Of a stretch of 64,000 nt of DNA, positions 53,879-63,848 are shown piece by piece; within the stretch, counting starts at the first letter, position 1, and every line of letters starts with the position of its first letter. The notes under the pieces were generated by a model, which saw only the letters and a list, made by a program, of their open reading frames with translations, had not been told where the DNA came from and did no database searches. A program made the translations under genes and the position numbers. The stretch is from CAZHCA01 sp964530825 (GTDB lineage Bacteria; Bacteroidota; Bacteroidia; Chitinophagales; Saprospiraceae): the NCBI GenBank assembly GCA_964530825.1, contig CAZHCA010000013.1, positions 1 to 64,000 on the forward strand, read 5' to 3'.

Positions 53879-55213
53879 ATGAAAATTTGGCAAAAAGACT
53901 TCACCAACCTGGAAGCAATCGACCGCTTCACTGTGGGGCGGGATCGCGAACTCGATGTTTTATTGGCCCCTTACGATGTGCTCGGCGCTCTGGCGCACGT
54001 GCATATGCTCACACAGATCGGACTGATCGAGCAGCAAGAGGGAGATAGGCTTGTGCGAGAACTGCGCATCCTGCATACCGAAGTCCAGTCAGAGGATTTC
54101 CGCATACTGGAAGAAGCCGAAGATATACACAGCCATATTGAGGCAGTCCTCACCGAGCGCCTGGGCGAAGCCGGTAAGCGTATCCATAGCGGGCGCTCGC
54201 GGAACGATCAAGTACTGGTCGATCTGCGGCTATTCTTCCGGTCCGAGCTCGAGCGGCTGGCTCGTCGTATGCAAAGCGTTTTCGAGACCTTACAGAAACG
54301 CTCAGAGCGGGATAAGGGCGTCATGCTGCCCGGGTATACCCACTACCAGGTGGCCATGGTTTCCTCCTTTGGATTATGGTGGGGCGCCTACGCCGAGAAT
54401 CTGGTCGACGACCTGCAGCAACTGGTGGCTACTTACCGGATTATTAACCAAAACCCGTTGGGATCGGCGGCCGGGTACGGATCGTCCTTCCCACTCGACC
54501 GGCAGCTCACCACTGACCTGTTAGGTTTTGACGATCTTAGTTACAACGTCGTGCACGCGCAGATGGGACGCGGTAAAACCGAACTCACGCTGGCCTTCAG
54601 CCTGGCTGCGCTGGCACACACGCTGGGAAAACTTGCCGGAGACCTGGTCTTGTACAACAGTCAAAATTTCGGCTTCGTAGAGCTCCCCGACGAGGTCACG
54701 ACCGGCTCTAGCATTATGCCGCATAAGAAGAATCCTGATGTTTTTGAATTGATCCGGGGGCGCTGTCAACTATTGCTCACCCTGCCTGCACAGGTTGCTC
54801 AGCTGACCGGAGGATTACCGTCGGGCTACCACCGCGACTTCCAACTGCTGAAAGAGTTATTGTTTCCCGCCATTGCACAAATGGGCGATGTACTGGATAT
54901 GCTACAATTCGTGCTGCCTAAAATCCAGGTGCGCACCGGCATCCTGGAGGAAGAACGCTACCGCTACCTGTATAGCGTAGAAGAAGTCAACCGACTGGTA
55001 CTGAGTGGCACGCCTTTCCGTGACGCTTACCGGCAAGTGGGCGATCAGATCGCCAGGGGCGCATTCGACCCCGACCGGGAGCTGCTCCACACCCACCTGG
55101 GTAGCCTGGGCAACCTCGCCACCGCCAAAATCCGCGCCAAGTGGGACCGCACTTGGGAGGCTTTCCCCTTCGCGCGCGTGCGAGAGCGGGAGGAACGGTT
55201 GTTAAAAGGGTGA
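53879..55213 (+). CDS. argH: Argininosuccinate lyase
   Basis: ArgH cleaves argininosuccinate to arginine and fumarate, the last step. The 444 residues include HSGRSRNDQVLVDLRL (about 101-116), GYTHYQVAM with the catalytic His (about 158), and the fumarase/lyase signature GSSIMPHKKNPD (about 279-290). The length is near 460, normal. It closes the operon; the downstream gene starts 177 bp later. No terminator hairpin is obvious. Confidence 0.96.
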   Translation: MKIWQKDFTNLEAIDRFTVGRDRELDVLLAPYDVLGALAHVHMLTQIGLIEQQEGDRLVRELRILHTEVQSEDFRILEEAEDIHSHIEAVLTERLGEAGKRIHSGRSRNDQVLVDLRLFFRSELERLARRMQSVFETLQKRSERDKGVMLPGYTHYQVAMVSSFGLWWGAYAENLVDDLQQLVATYRIINQNPLGSAAGYGSSFPLDRQLTTDLLGFDDLSYNVVHAQMGRGKTELTLAFSLAALAHTLGKLAGDLVLYNSQNFGFVELPDEVTTGSSIMPHKKNPDVFELIRGRCQLLLTLPAQVAQLTGGLPSGYHRDFQLLKELLFPAIAQMGDVLDMLQFVLPKIQVRTGILEEERYRYLYSVEEVNRLVLSGTPFRDAYRQVGDQIARGAFDPDRELLHTHLGSLGNLATAKIRAKWDRTWEAFPFARVREREERLLKG

Positions 55214-55390
55214 GACCGGTACCTGAATAGCCTCTTTTTTGTATTTTCACACAATGCTATAAGCAAAAGACTTTTCATGGACGCCGACAGCAGCGTAGAT
55301 CAGCATCTATTGGCCAACACCGACCGCGTTAGCTCACGGGCACGACCGGCTGGCATTTCCAAGTTTCACAGCGAAAAATGGTGTAGTATC

Positions 55391-58300
55391 ATGAGTAGGA
55401 TCCTCATAATGACACTGATCATCAGTTGGTCTTTGCCGACTTTTGCCGCCGACTACTATTGGGTAGGCGGCGACGGCGACTGGAACGATCTATCAAACTG
55501 GGCAACGGCATCGGGTGGGACGATCAACTACCCGGTCATTCCAGGTGCCGACGATAACGTTTTTTTTGATGAAAACTCCTTTACCGCTCCCGGGCAGGTC
55601 GTACGGATCACCGCGGGCAGCATCTTTTGTCGCAATATGGATTGGTCGGCCGCAACTTTTGAGCCTACCCTACGTACCGCAACCCCGGCGCGCATCAATC
55701 TTTTCGGCAGTATCATCCTGCACCCCGATATGACCTTTGATGTACGGGGTGAAATATTGCTGGTTGGCGAACAACCCGATATGGTCATCGACGCTGCCGG
55801 CCAGGATTTTCCGGGCACCTTGTGTTTCAAGAGCCCTGGCGGGAATTATCTGCTGAATGCAGACCTGCGGGTGGATAGCTTGATCGATCTGCAAGAAGGC
55901 GTATTGGACCTTACTGAACACACGCTGGAAACGGGATTTTTCCGGGCCGACCGCGATCAGGCGACTTTGCGATTGGGTTCCGGCCTATTCCGCATTACCG
56001 CCAATACCATTTATGTTCCAGGGGCACTTTCTCTGGCCACTCCAACGGTCGACATCAACTCCAACATCCTTGATATCGAGCCCGACCAGGGCCGGATCGA
56101 AATTACCGGTCGTTTTGTTGAGTTCTGGGTTGTCGGACAAAATACACTGCAAGTCAATGAGTTGATTTTCTCCAACCCGGACGGTCGAATCTATCTTGGG
56201 CGCCGTTGGCGAGCCGAATTCTTCGAAATGGCCAACTTGACCTTCGCCGGAAGGATGGCTTTTGCGGGCGATGCTATTCTGGATATGCCCTTCCGCGGAG
56301 GCGTATTATCCTTGACACCGGGCAAATCCTACACGCTGCGCAGCGGTGAAAATTTCACCATCACCGGCCTGGAGGCACCCGGTACTTGTGAGGCCCCCAT
56401 CTCCCTGAGTGCCTCTATTGGAGGGCAGGAAGCCATTCTATTCAGTAATATGCCGACTATTGAAGGCACCTTTCTTAGTCTACGCGATATCCGCTCCAGC
56501 GGTATCGCCGATTTTATAGCCCGTGATGGAATCGACCTAGGAGGTAACGACGGTTGGACCTTCACGGGCGTTAACACCCTCGACCTCTACTGGGTCGGCG
56601 GCACCGGCAACTGGTCTGACCCGGCGAATTGGGCGCTCACTTCGGGCAGCCCCGGTGGTGCCTGCGTACCCAATGGCAATACCAATGTGTTTTTTGACAA
56701 CAATTCCTTTAACGGTCCCGGCCAAACCGTAACAGTAGATGTTTCCTCGGCCGATTGCCGCGATTTTACCTGGCAGGGGGTAACCGGCAACCCTGTCTGG
56801 ATTGCCCCTGAAGTCACCCAGCTCCGGGTTTTCGGCAGTTTCCGGCTCGCACCCAATATGACTTGGAATCAGCTGGGAGAAGTATTATTCCAGTCAAACA
56901 CCACCGGTCAGCAGATCACGACGGCCGGCCAGACCCTCGATCACCTCATTACCTTCGACGGGCCAAACGGGGAATGGACCTTTCAGGATACTTTCCGCAT
57001 GGGTGATGACATCCTGGAACTAACCAATGGTCACCTTATCACCAATGACCAATACTTGGGGCTGGAAGGGTTTTATGCCCGCAATGGCCAGAGCGCTCGA
57101 CTAACCTTGGGAAACTCGGTGATCGAGATCCGCAATGTAGCGCCAGTCAACGGCTGGTACGTCGAAAATACAACCCTTGATCTCGATGCCGGAACATCAT
57201 TGATCTTAGCAGTGGGTAGCAATTTTAATTTTAGCCACCAGAATACCCCCGGGTCATTCCAATACCATCATATCTCGTCGAGTTCTAATACCAATATTTT
57301 CCATTCCCTACCTGATGACAGCTTGCGGGTGCAACGGTTTGATTTAGGCAACCGGACCAATATTAACAGCAGTCTTCACATCGATACCCTAATCATCCGA
57401 CCCGACCTTACCGTGCTGCTTCAGGCCGGTAAGCAACTTACGGTAAATCAGATAGAAACCCCGGGTGATTGCTCTACCGGTGGTAGTATCATTCGATCCG
57501 ACCGGCTCAATCGGTCTGCTTTCATTAGCAGCACGCAGGCGATAATACTAGATAAGATTTCGTTGCGCGACCTACACACAGAGGGGGGCGGAACCTTTAG
57601 TGTACAGAATGGCCTGGACATGGGAGGCAATCAGGGTTGGATGTTTGCCAACAGCGGGCGTACGCTGTATTGGGTAGGTAACGGCGGGAATTGGCACGAC
57701 CCGGACCATTGGTCCCTGTCCAGCGGTGGCCCTGGAGGCGAATGTATCCCCACCCTGGCTGACAATGTCATTTTTGATGAAAACGCATTTGACCAGCCCA
57801 ATCAATTTGTGACAGTTACCGGTGGACGCGAAATCGCTTGCCGCAATATGGACTGGCGCAATGTTGATGAAAACCCTAGTTTCAGCACTTTTATAACAAA
57901 CATTGGCGGCTCGGTCTGGGCAACCCCCAACGCCGATATTTTTATGGACCTCACCTATTTTCTCGGTCCCGGGAATAACGAGTTCGCCCCCTACGAGCAA
58001 GATTTTCGCTACCTCTACGTTCAAAATTCGGGCACCCTCGACTTGTTGACCGACCACCGCTACGATAGTGAGTTCAGCGGGTTTAACATATTTGCCGGGA
58101 CTGTTCGCTTCAATGACCACCGAGTCGACATGGGCTCCATTGCTTCCTTCGATAATTTCAATGCCGTAGCACCGGCACGAATTGATCTGGGCAATGCGTA
58201 TATCCGTCTTTCCGGCGCGGAGCCTTTAACCTACTATGTAAATAACATTACGGAAATGGATGCCGGGACCTCCACGATCGAAATTACCCACCCGGAGAGC

Positions 58301-61174
58301 AGAGTGGTTTTTTTAAGAGATATTTCTGGGATTACGCCCCGGTTGCACCGGGTTCTAGCTACCAATAACGACAACGTCGTTACCACCTTGAATCACACTT
58401 CCACCCAACAGGGAGACAAGATAGAGGCACAATACGTCGAAATTTACGGCAACGGCGCCACCTTCGGCAATTGGTCGATCGATTCCTTGGTGATTTCTCC
58501 AGGCAAAAGTTACGTCTTTCGCTCGCGGGCCGATCTCTGCGTAAACCGCTATTTGCGTGCCATCGCAAATAATTGCCTATCTATTGAAATTGGGAGCGGA
58601 GAAAATGGCACCCCAGGTAATCTCATCATGCCCGACACCGCTGAAATCGTAGCTGATTTCCTGCAAATGCGTGATATCTCCGCCAGCGGCGGAGCTGACT
58701 TTTTTGCCGGCAACAACTCGACAGACATTGGTGGCAATAGTGGGTGGACCTTCGGCACCCCACAAGACCTGAATGTAGTGGGCTTCCTGGGCCCCGATCA
58801 ACTATTGTGTGACGATAACTCGTTGGTCACCCTTTCGGCAGAAAATCGAAGCCCGGGCGAGACCTACCAATGGAATACCGGCGCTACTACCGCAACGATA
58901 AACGTAAATACGCCCGGCATATATACTGCTGAAGTCAACTTCCCCGCCAATAATTGCCGGGTGCGGGACACCATCCAAGTATTGGATGCGGAAAGTTTTG
59001 TACCCGACCTGCCAAATGACACCAGCATTTGCCGGGGTGAGCAATTGTTATTGGACGCTAATACTGGGGTTAGTAATGTCAATTATGCGTGGGATAATGG
59101 TACGACCGATCCCACTTTACTGGTCGAGCAAACCGGTACCTACCGCATTACGCTGACCCAGGCGAACTGCGTAGTGCAAGATTCGGTTGCCCTATCTGTG
59201 CTCGACTTTCCGGCCTTCCAACTTGGCTCCGACACCCTGGTTTGCGATACCAATGCGGTGGTTGACCTCGACCTCACGGGTCTAGCAGCTGACTACCAAT
59301 GGCAGGACGGCGCTACTACCGCTACTTATCAAATCGACACCGGCGGCGTTTACTGGCTTGAAGCCAGTAACGGTAACTGCGCCACTCGCGACAGTATCGA
59401 GGTACGCTATTTGCGCGATATCAACCTCGACCTGGGGGGTGATCGAACCGCCTGCGAAGGCGCAACCATTACTTTGCGCAGTAATTTAGCACAAGCCGAC
59501 TACCTTTGGCAGGATGGATCCCGGGCCGACTCCTTAACTGTAACGGATAGCGGCACCTACCGCCTGGAAGCTACCGTAGAAACCTGTCCGCTGTTCGATT
59601 CGGTAGCGGTCGACTTTTTGCCCCTCCCCACTTTTGAGCTGGGCGACGACCGTTCCATTTGCTCTGGGGATAGTATCCAGCTTGACGGAACATCCAGCCT
59701 TGCGGGCGCGACCTACCAATGGCGGGATGGCGTGACCGGTCCGGTACGCCAGGTTAAAGCTGAACGAGTCTACCACCTTACTGCTTCGCGCGGCGGTTGC
59801 GATTTCACCGACTCAGTGGCCCTTGCGTTACGCCCTATCCCAGCCGTTGATCTTGGTCCGGACCAAACACGTTGCACAGGGGAAACGCAATTGCTAGAAG
59901 CCGGCATATCCGGCGACCAACTGACCTGGCAAGACGGCAGCACCGAACCAACCTTCGAAGTTACTGGCCCGGGAATTTATTTCTTAGATGTTACGGAAAA
60001 TGGGTGTACCGGAACCGACACGGTCGTTTTCACCTACAATCCACTACCGGTATTTGAGCTAGGCGCCGACGAAACGATCTGCGCAGGTGACTCTTTGGTG
60101 GTCACCGCCGCCGTTCCAGGAGCTACTTTCAGTTGGCAGGACAATGGTGCTACCGACCCGACCAGGGTATTACAAGCCGCCGGCACCTACTCTCTGGAAG
60201 CCCTGCTCAATGGGTGTACCTTTAGCGATTCCATTACCTTGAACACCGTTGCCCCTCCTGATCCTGATCTGGGCGACGACCCGGAAGGCTGTACGGGCGA
60301 AACGATCATACTCACTCCTGCCGGTGCGGCCGGCAGTTATCTTTGGCAGGACGGCTCTACTAGTCCGCAGCTCCCGGTTAAACGGCCGGGGACTTATTGG
60401 GTAAACTTAGCGGAGGGCCCGTGCCAAACTTCCGACACTGTAACCGTTACCTTTTTTCCTACTCCAACCGTAGACTTGGGGCCCGACCAGACCCTCTGCG
60501 ATGGCGAGTCTTTCTTGCTCGATGCCAGTAATTCTGGCGGAGCATTCTTCTTTTGGCAAGACGGCACAGTCGAACCCCGGCTACGCGTAACCACCCCGGG
60601 CACCTACTGGGTAGAAGCCGAACGCAATGGCTGCGTCGACAGAGACTCGGTTCGTATCGATTTCTTACAGCTTACCGATTTTGACCTGGGCCCTGACACC
60701 GTCGCTTGTGATGTTAATCCCATCACGCTCACCGCGCCCCCCATCAACGGTAGTTTTCGCTGGAGTACCGGCTCGACCAGCTCGCAGATTCAAGTAGCCG
60801 AGAGCGGGCTTTACTGGCTCGAGGTAGCCGACCCCTGTCCGGCGCGCGATAGCATCCGGATCACACTACGCGAGTGTATTCCCTTCCAGGCTTATTTCCC
60901 AAATGCTTTCAGCCCTAATGACGATGGCGTAAACGACGAGTTCCGTCCCTTCCTGCCCGGATCGGTAGAAATTATCGATGTCGAGTTGCAGATCTTCGAC
61001 CGCTGGGGTAATCGCATATACGCTACTGATAACCTTGACGAAGGTTGGAATGGTCGCTACCAGGGCGAGCTTGCCGAACGCGGCATCTACATCTGGTATT
61101 TACAGATTTCGTATATCGACGATTTCGGTCAGGGAACGGCCCAGGAAAGTGGCGAGGTATTACTGGCACGCTGA
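55391..61174 (+). CDS. Giant repeat adhesin with CHU_C (T9SS type B) sorting domain
   Basis: I start at the ATG at 55391, which gives a clean signal peptide ending PTFAA and 1927 residues. The frame opens 38 residues earlier at 55277 without such a signal. Three tandem modules of about 360-375 residues begin with YYWVGGDGDWNDLSNWA (21), LYWVGGTGNWSDPANWA (398) and LYWVGNGGNWHDPDHWS (757). Each module ends in a D-GGN-GW-F motif. Ten Ig-like repeats of about 70 residues follow (about 1131-1832), with a conserved Cys pair, WQDG and GTY motifs. The last about 95 residues are a CHU_C domain (YFPNAFSPNDDGVNDEF). It is exported by T9SS and surface-bound. Confidence 0.88.
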   Translation: MSRILIMTLIISWSLPTFAADYYWVGGDGDWNDLSNWATASGGTINYPVIPGADDNVFFDENSFTAPGQVVRITAGSIFCRNMDWSAATFEPTLRTATPARINLFGSIILHPDMTFDVRGEILLVGEQPDMVIDAAGQDFPGTLCFKSPGGNYLLNADLRVDSLIDLQEGVLDLTEHTLETGFFRADRDQATLRLGSGLFRITANTIYVPGALSLATPTVDINSNILDIEPDQGRIEITGRFVEFWVVGQNTLQVNELIFSNPDGRIYLGRRWRAEFFEMANLTFAGRMAFAGDAILDMPFRGGVLSLTPGKSYTLRSGENFTITGLEAPGTCEAPISLSASIGGQEAILFSNMPTIEGTFLSLRDIRSSGIADFIARDGIDLGGNDGWTFTGVNTLDLYWVGGTGNWSDPANWALTSGSPGGACVPNGNTNVFFDNNSFNGPGQTVTVDVSSADCRDFTWQGVTGNPVWIAPEVTQLRVFGSFRLAPNMTWNQLGEVLFQSNTTGQQITTAGQTLDHLITFDGPNGEWTFQDTFRMGDDILELTNGHLITNDQYLGLEGFYARNGQSARLTLGNSVIEIRNVAPVNGWYVENTTLDLDAGTSLILAVGSNFNFSHQNTPGSFQYHHISSSSNTNIFHSLPDDSLRVQRFDLGNRTNINSSLHIDTLIIRPDLTVLLQAGKQLTVNQIETPGDCSTGGSIIRSDRLNRSAFISSTQAIILDKISLRDLHTEGGGTFSVQNGLDMGGNQGWMFANSGRTLYWVGNGGNWHDPDHWSLSSGGPGGECIPTLADNVIFDENAFDQPNQFVTVTGGREIACRNMDWRNVDENPSFSTFITNIGGSVWATPNADIFMDLTYFLGPGNNEFAPYEQDFRYLYVQNSGTLDLLTDHRYDSEFSGFNIFAGTVRFNDHRVDMGSIASFDNFNAVAPARIDLGNAYIRLSGAEPLTYYVNNITEMDAGTSTIEITHPESRVVFLRDISGITPRLHRVLATNNDNVVTTLNHTSTQQGDKIEAQYVEIYGNGATFGNWSIDSLVISPGKSYVFRSRADLCVNRYLRAIANNCLSIEIGSGENGTPGNLIMPDTAEIVADFLQMRDISASGGADFFAGNNSTDIGGNSGWTFGTPQDLNVVGFLGPDQLLCDDNSLVTLSAENRSPGETYQWNTGATTATINVNTPGIYTAEVNFPANNCRVRDTIQVLDAESFVPDLPNDTSICRGEQLLLDANTGVSNVNYAWDNGTTDPTLLVEQTGTYRITLTQANCVVQDSVALSVLDFPAFQLGSDTLVCDTNAVVDLDLTGLAADYQWQDGATTATYQIDTGGVYWLEASNGNCATRDSIEVRYLRDINLDLGGDRTACEGATITLRSNLAQADYLWQDGSRADSLTVTDSGTYRLEATVETCPLFDSVAVDFLPLPTFELGDDRSICSGDSIQLDGTSSLAGATYQWRDGVTGPVRQVKAERVYHLTASRGGCDFTDSVALALRPIPAVDLGPDQTRCTGETQLLEAGISGDQLTWQDGSTEPTFEVTGPGIYFLDVTENGCTGTDTVVFTYNPLPVFELGADETICAGDSLVVTAAVPGATFSWQDNGATDPTRVLQAAGTYSLEALLNGCTFSDSITLNTVAPPDPDLGDDPEGCTGETIILTPAGAAGSYLWQDGSTSPQLPVKRPGTYWVNLAEGPCQTSDTVTVTFFPTPTVDLGPDQTLCDGESFLLDASNSGGAFFFWQDGTVEPRLRVTTPGTYWVEAERNGCVDRDSVRIDFLQLTDFDLGPDTVACDVNPITLTAPPINGSFRWSTGSTSSQIQVAESGLYWLEVADPCPARDSIRITLRECIPFQAYFPNAFSPNDDGVNDEFRPFLPGSVEIIDVELQIFDRWGNRIYATDNLDEGWNGRYQGELAERGIYIWYLQISYIDDFGQGTAQESGEVLLAR

Positions 61175-61498
61175 ATTGTGGGCGTCAGCAATTACTCCGG
61201 TCAAGGTATCATACATAATCTCATTTCCTCTAAATCCAATATAATTTTACCTATGTAGACTCATTACTACAAAACTTCATCGCTGATTTGTGAAATTTTG
61301 TGGTAAAGATATACGTAAAATGAAGGTTAAATATTTGCCAACAACTTGTTAAAATTGAGTTTGGGCAATACCCCGACTGTTTAATATTACAATTTAATGC
61401 GCTTTTCCCAAAAAAGGGATTTTGGCATTCATTAATTTGCCGAAGCTCGACCTAGGTTAAATTTAACCTTTTTCCAAAAAACCAAATGGAAACTGTCC
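61175..61498. promoter_or_regulatory. PiT promoter region with a 16-bp palindrome
   Basis: This AT-rich 324-bp spacer carries the perfect palindrome AGGTTAAATTTAACCT at 61454-61469, 29 bp before the PiT start. A second copy of the half-site AGGTTAAAT is at 61324-61332. The palindrome is well placed for an operator over the promoter or transcription start. No coding frame is seen. Confidence 0.5.
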
Positions 61499-63739
61499 AT
61501 GGAAACGATTTTCCTCGCACTTGTGATTTTTTTGCTGGGATTGGCGGTTTTTGATCTTGTTGTGGGTGTTTCCAACGACGCCGTCAATTTTCTGACCAGT
61601 GCGGTCGGCTCCAACGCTGCCACCTTTACCCGCATTATGATTGTAGCCAGTATCGGCATTTTGATCGGGGCTTCTTCTTCGGGCGGAATGATGGAGATTG
61701 CTAAAACGGGGGTATTCCTTCCCGATAAGTTTACCTTCCAGGAGGTCATTTTCATCTACCTCTGCGTAATGCTTTCGGATATCCTGCTCTTGGACTTTTT
61801 CAACTCTTTGAAGCTGCCCACTTCCACGACGATCTCGATCGTATTTGAATTACTGGGCGCTTCAATTGCCGTGACCCTCTACAAAATGTATAAAGAGGGG
61901 ATAGCCCTGAGCGAATTTGCAACTTACATCAATACCGACAAGGCGTTGCAGATGATCGTCGCCATTTTCGTGTCGGTAGCCATTGCTTTTTTAGTAGGGT
62001 GGTTGGTGCAGTTTCTTTTACGGGCCATAACCACTTTCGATTATAAGCAGTACGCCAGTATTGGCGGAGCCATATTTGGAGGAGTCTCGGTAGCAGTGGT
62101 CCTGAACTTCATCATCAACGTAGGTTTAAAAAGCTCGCCGTTGCGGCGTTCCTCCGTGGTGATGTGGATGACGGAAAATTTCCTGCTTGTTGCGGGTCTA
62201 ACAGCTGCCGTGGTAGCCGTATTGTTTTTCCTCCTGAATAAAGCAAGGGCTTTCGATCCTTTTCGGTTTATTACGCTGCTAGGTACTTTTGCACTGGCGA
62301 TGGCTTTTGCGAGTAATGATCTGGTGAACTTCATCGGTGTACCGGTGGCCAGCTACGATGCCTATCAAATCTGGCGGGCTTCGGGCGAGCCGGCCGACAT
62401 CTATCTGATGTCAGCTTTCCTAGTAGAAGGGGCTCCGGCCGCCACCTGGATGCTCATCGTTGCGGGTGTTATAATGGTCGCTACGCTGGCTACTTCAAAA
62501 AAGGCGCGCAATGTCATCCAAACTACAGTTAACCTGAGTCGCCAAAAGGAAGGTGTGGAGCGTTTCAGCGGGAATGCCGCTTCGCGCGGTGTGGTGCGTG
62601 GTATCAGCGGTTTTACCAATGGGCTAATCAATATAATGCCTGCCGGATTGGTCAGCTGGTTCGAGCGCCGGTATGCCGTTAAACCGCCTCTGGTCGTCGA
62701 CGGTGAAGAGCCGGCTGCCTTCGATTTCGTGCGGGCGTCTTCCAATCTCATCGTAGCGGCCTTTTTGATTTCGGTGGGTACCTCGCTTAAGCTTCCGTTA
62801 TCCACCACTTACGTTTCCTTCATGGTGCTTATGGGAACCTCGTTGGCCGACCGCGCCTGGAATCGCGACAGCGCCGTATACCGCGTTTCGGGGGTATTTA
62901 CCGTTATCTCGGGCTGGTTCATGACGGCCATTGCCGCCCTGACTCTATCTTCCATCTTCGCCCTGACCGTTATGAACCTGGAATTTATAGGTGTAGGCAT
63001 TGTTTTTGCCTTTGTAGTCATCGCTATGACCCTAGTCAATCGCTTCACTGACCGCGATCTACAAGTCAAGCACAAACTGGAGCTACCCGAAGCGTGGTTC
63101 ACTATGTCCCCCGAAGCTCTTCAACCTTACTTAGGCCAAAAAGCACGTAAAGTTGGAGATGCTTACGGTGAAACATTAGAAGAGCTAGTTCGGGCTATCG
63201 AACAGGAGGATCGCAAGGTCATGCGCAACTTAAAAAAACGGGGCCATATCCAGCAGGATCGATTGCGCAACTACACCGCACGGCTCAATGAATACCTCGG
63301 TGCGCTTCCCCCCGGAAATTCCCGGACCGGTAGGCTTCTCGTGGAATTTTTCTATCTGGAATCGCTGCTGGTACAACAAAGCGTACGCATGATTGAGATT
63401 GGCGCCACCCACGTATTGAACCTGCACAAGCCCCTAGAGGCAGCGCAAATCGAAGCCCTGCACACCATGGTTAGGGACGTGAAAGCTTTTTGCAAAATCC
63501 TTCCTTCCACGACAGGCAGGGCCTCCCCAGAAGCGAAACTGAACACGATGCGACAAGAGCTGGATAAATCGATTACCCAGCAGGTAAATGGGTTGATGGA
63601 AGACGAATATAATTACAAAAACAGCTTACTCTACCTCAATCTGCTGCTGCGCAACCTGGAGTCGACAGAAATATTAATGCGAATGGACGAGCTGACCGAA
63701 ACCGCTCAGCCCTCGTCTTTCACCCCGGAAGCCGCATAA
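61499..63739 (+). CDS. PiT-family inorganic phosphate transporter with PhoU-like C-terminal domain
   Basis: The 746-residue protein has about 12 membrane helices. The two PiT signatures are inverted: VGVSNDAVNFLTSAVGS near residue 23 and ASNDLVNFIGVP near 266. LKLPTSTTISIVFE and LKLPLSTTYVSFMV are the paired half-repeat motifs. Residues about 520-746 are a soluble, highly charged helical domain resembling PhoU/DUF47. That domain may gate transport or sense phosphate. It imports phosphate (or metal-phosphate) with H+ or Na+. A 16-bp palindrome lies just upstream. Confidence 0.92.
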   Translation: METIFLALVIFLLGLAVFDLVVGVSNDAVNFLTSAVGSNAATFTRIMIVASIGILIGASSSGGMMEIAKTGVFLPDKFTFQEVIFIYLCVMLSDILLLDFFNSLKLPTSTTISIVFELLGASIAVTLYKMYKEGIALSEFATYINTDKALQMIVAIFVSVAIAFLVGWLVQFLLRAITTFDYKQYASIGGAIFGGVSVAVVLNFIINVGLKSSPLRRSSVVMWMTENFLLVAGLTAAVVAVLFFLLNKARAFDPFRFITLLGTFALAMAFASNDLVNFIGVPVASYDAYQIWRASGEPADIYLMSAFLVEGAPAATWMLIVAGVIMVATLATSKKARNVIQTTVNLSRQKEGVERFSGNAASRGVVRGISGFTNGLINIMPAGLVSWFERRYAVKPPLVVDGEEPAAFDFVRASSNLIVAAFLISVGTSLKLPLSTTYVSFMVLMGTSLADRAWNRDSAVYRVSGVFTVISGWFMTAIAALTLSSIFALTVMNLEFIGVGIVFAFVVIAMTLVNRFTDRDLQVKHKLELPEAWFTMSPEALQPYLGQKARKVGDAYGETLEELVRAIEQEDRKVMRNLKKRGHIQQDRLRNYTARLNEYLGALPPGNSRTGRLLVEFFYLESLLVQQSVRMIEIGATHVLNLHKPLEAAQIEALHTMVRDVKAFCKILPSTTGRASPEAKLNTMRQELDKSITQQVNGLMEDEYNYKNSLLYLNLLLRNLESTEILMRMDELTETAQPSSFTPEAA

Positions 63740-63848
63740 AGCTTATGACCCTTACTCTTGTAGTGTGCGGAGAATGCGCTGTTTGCAAAGCCTAAGGCAA
63801 TTTAATCATTCGACAATTACAAACTTAATTTTTCCAAAAAGTTGACCA

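Noticed and set aside
58780..60870. Repeat array resembling CRISPR or tandem DNA repeats
   Set aside because: The periodicity of about 210 bp comes from ten diverged Ig-like protein repeats in one open frame. There are no short identical repeats with unique spacers.
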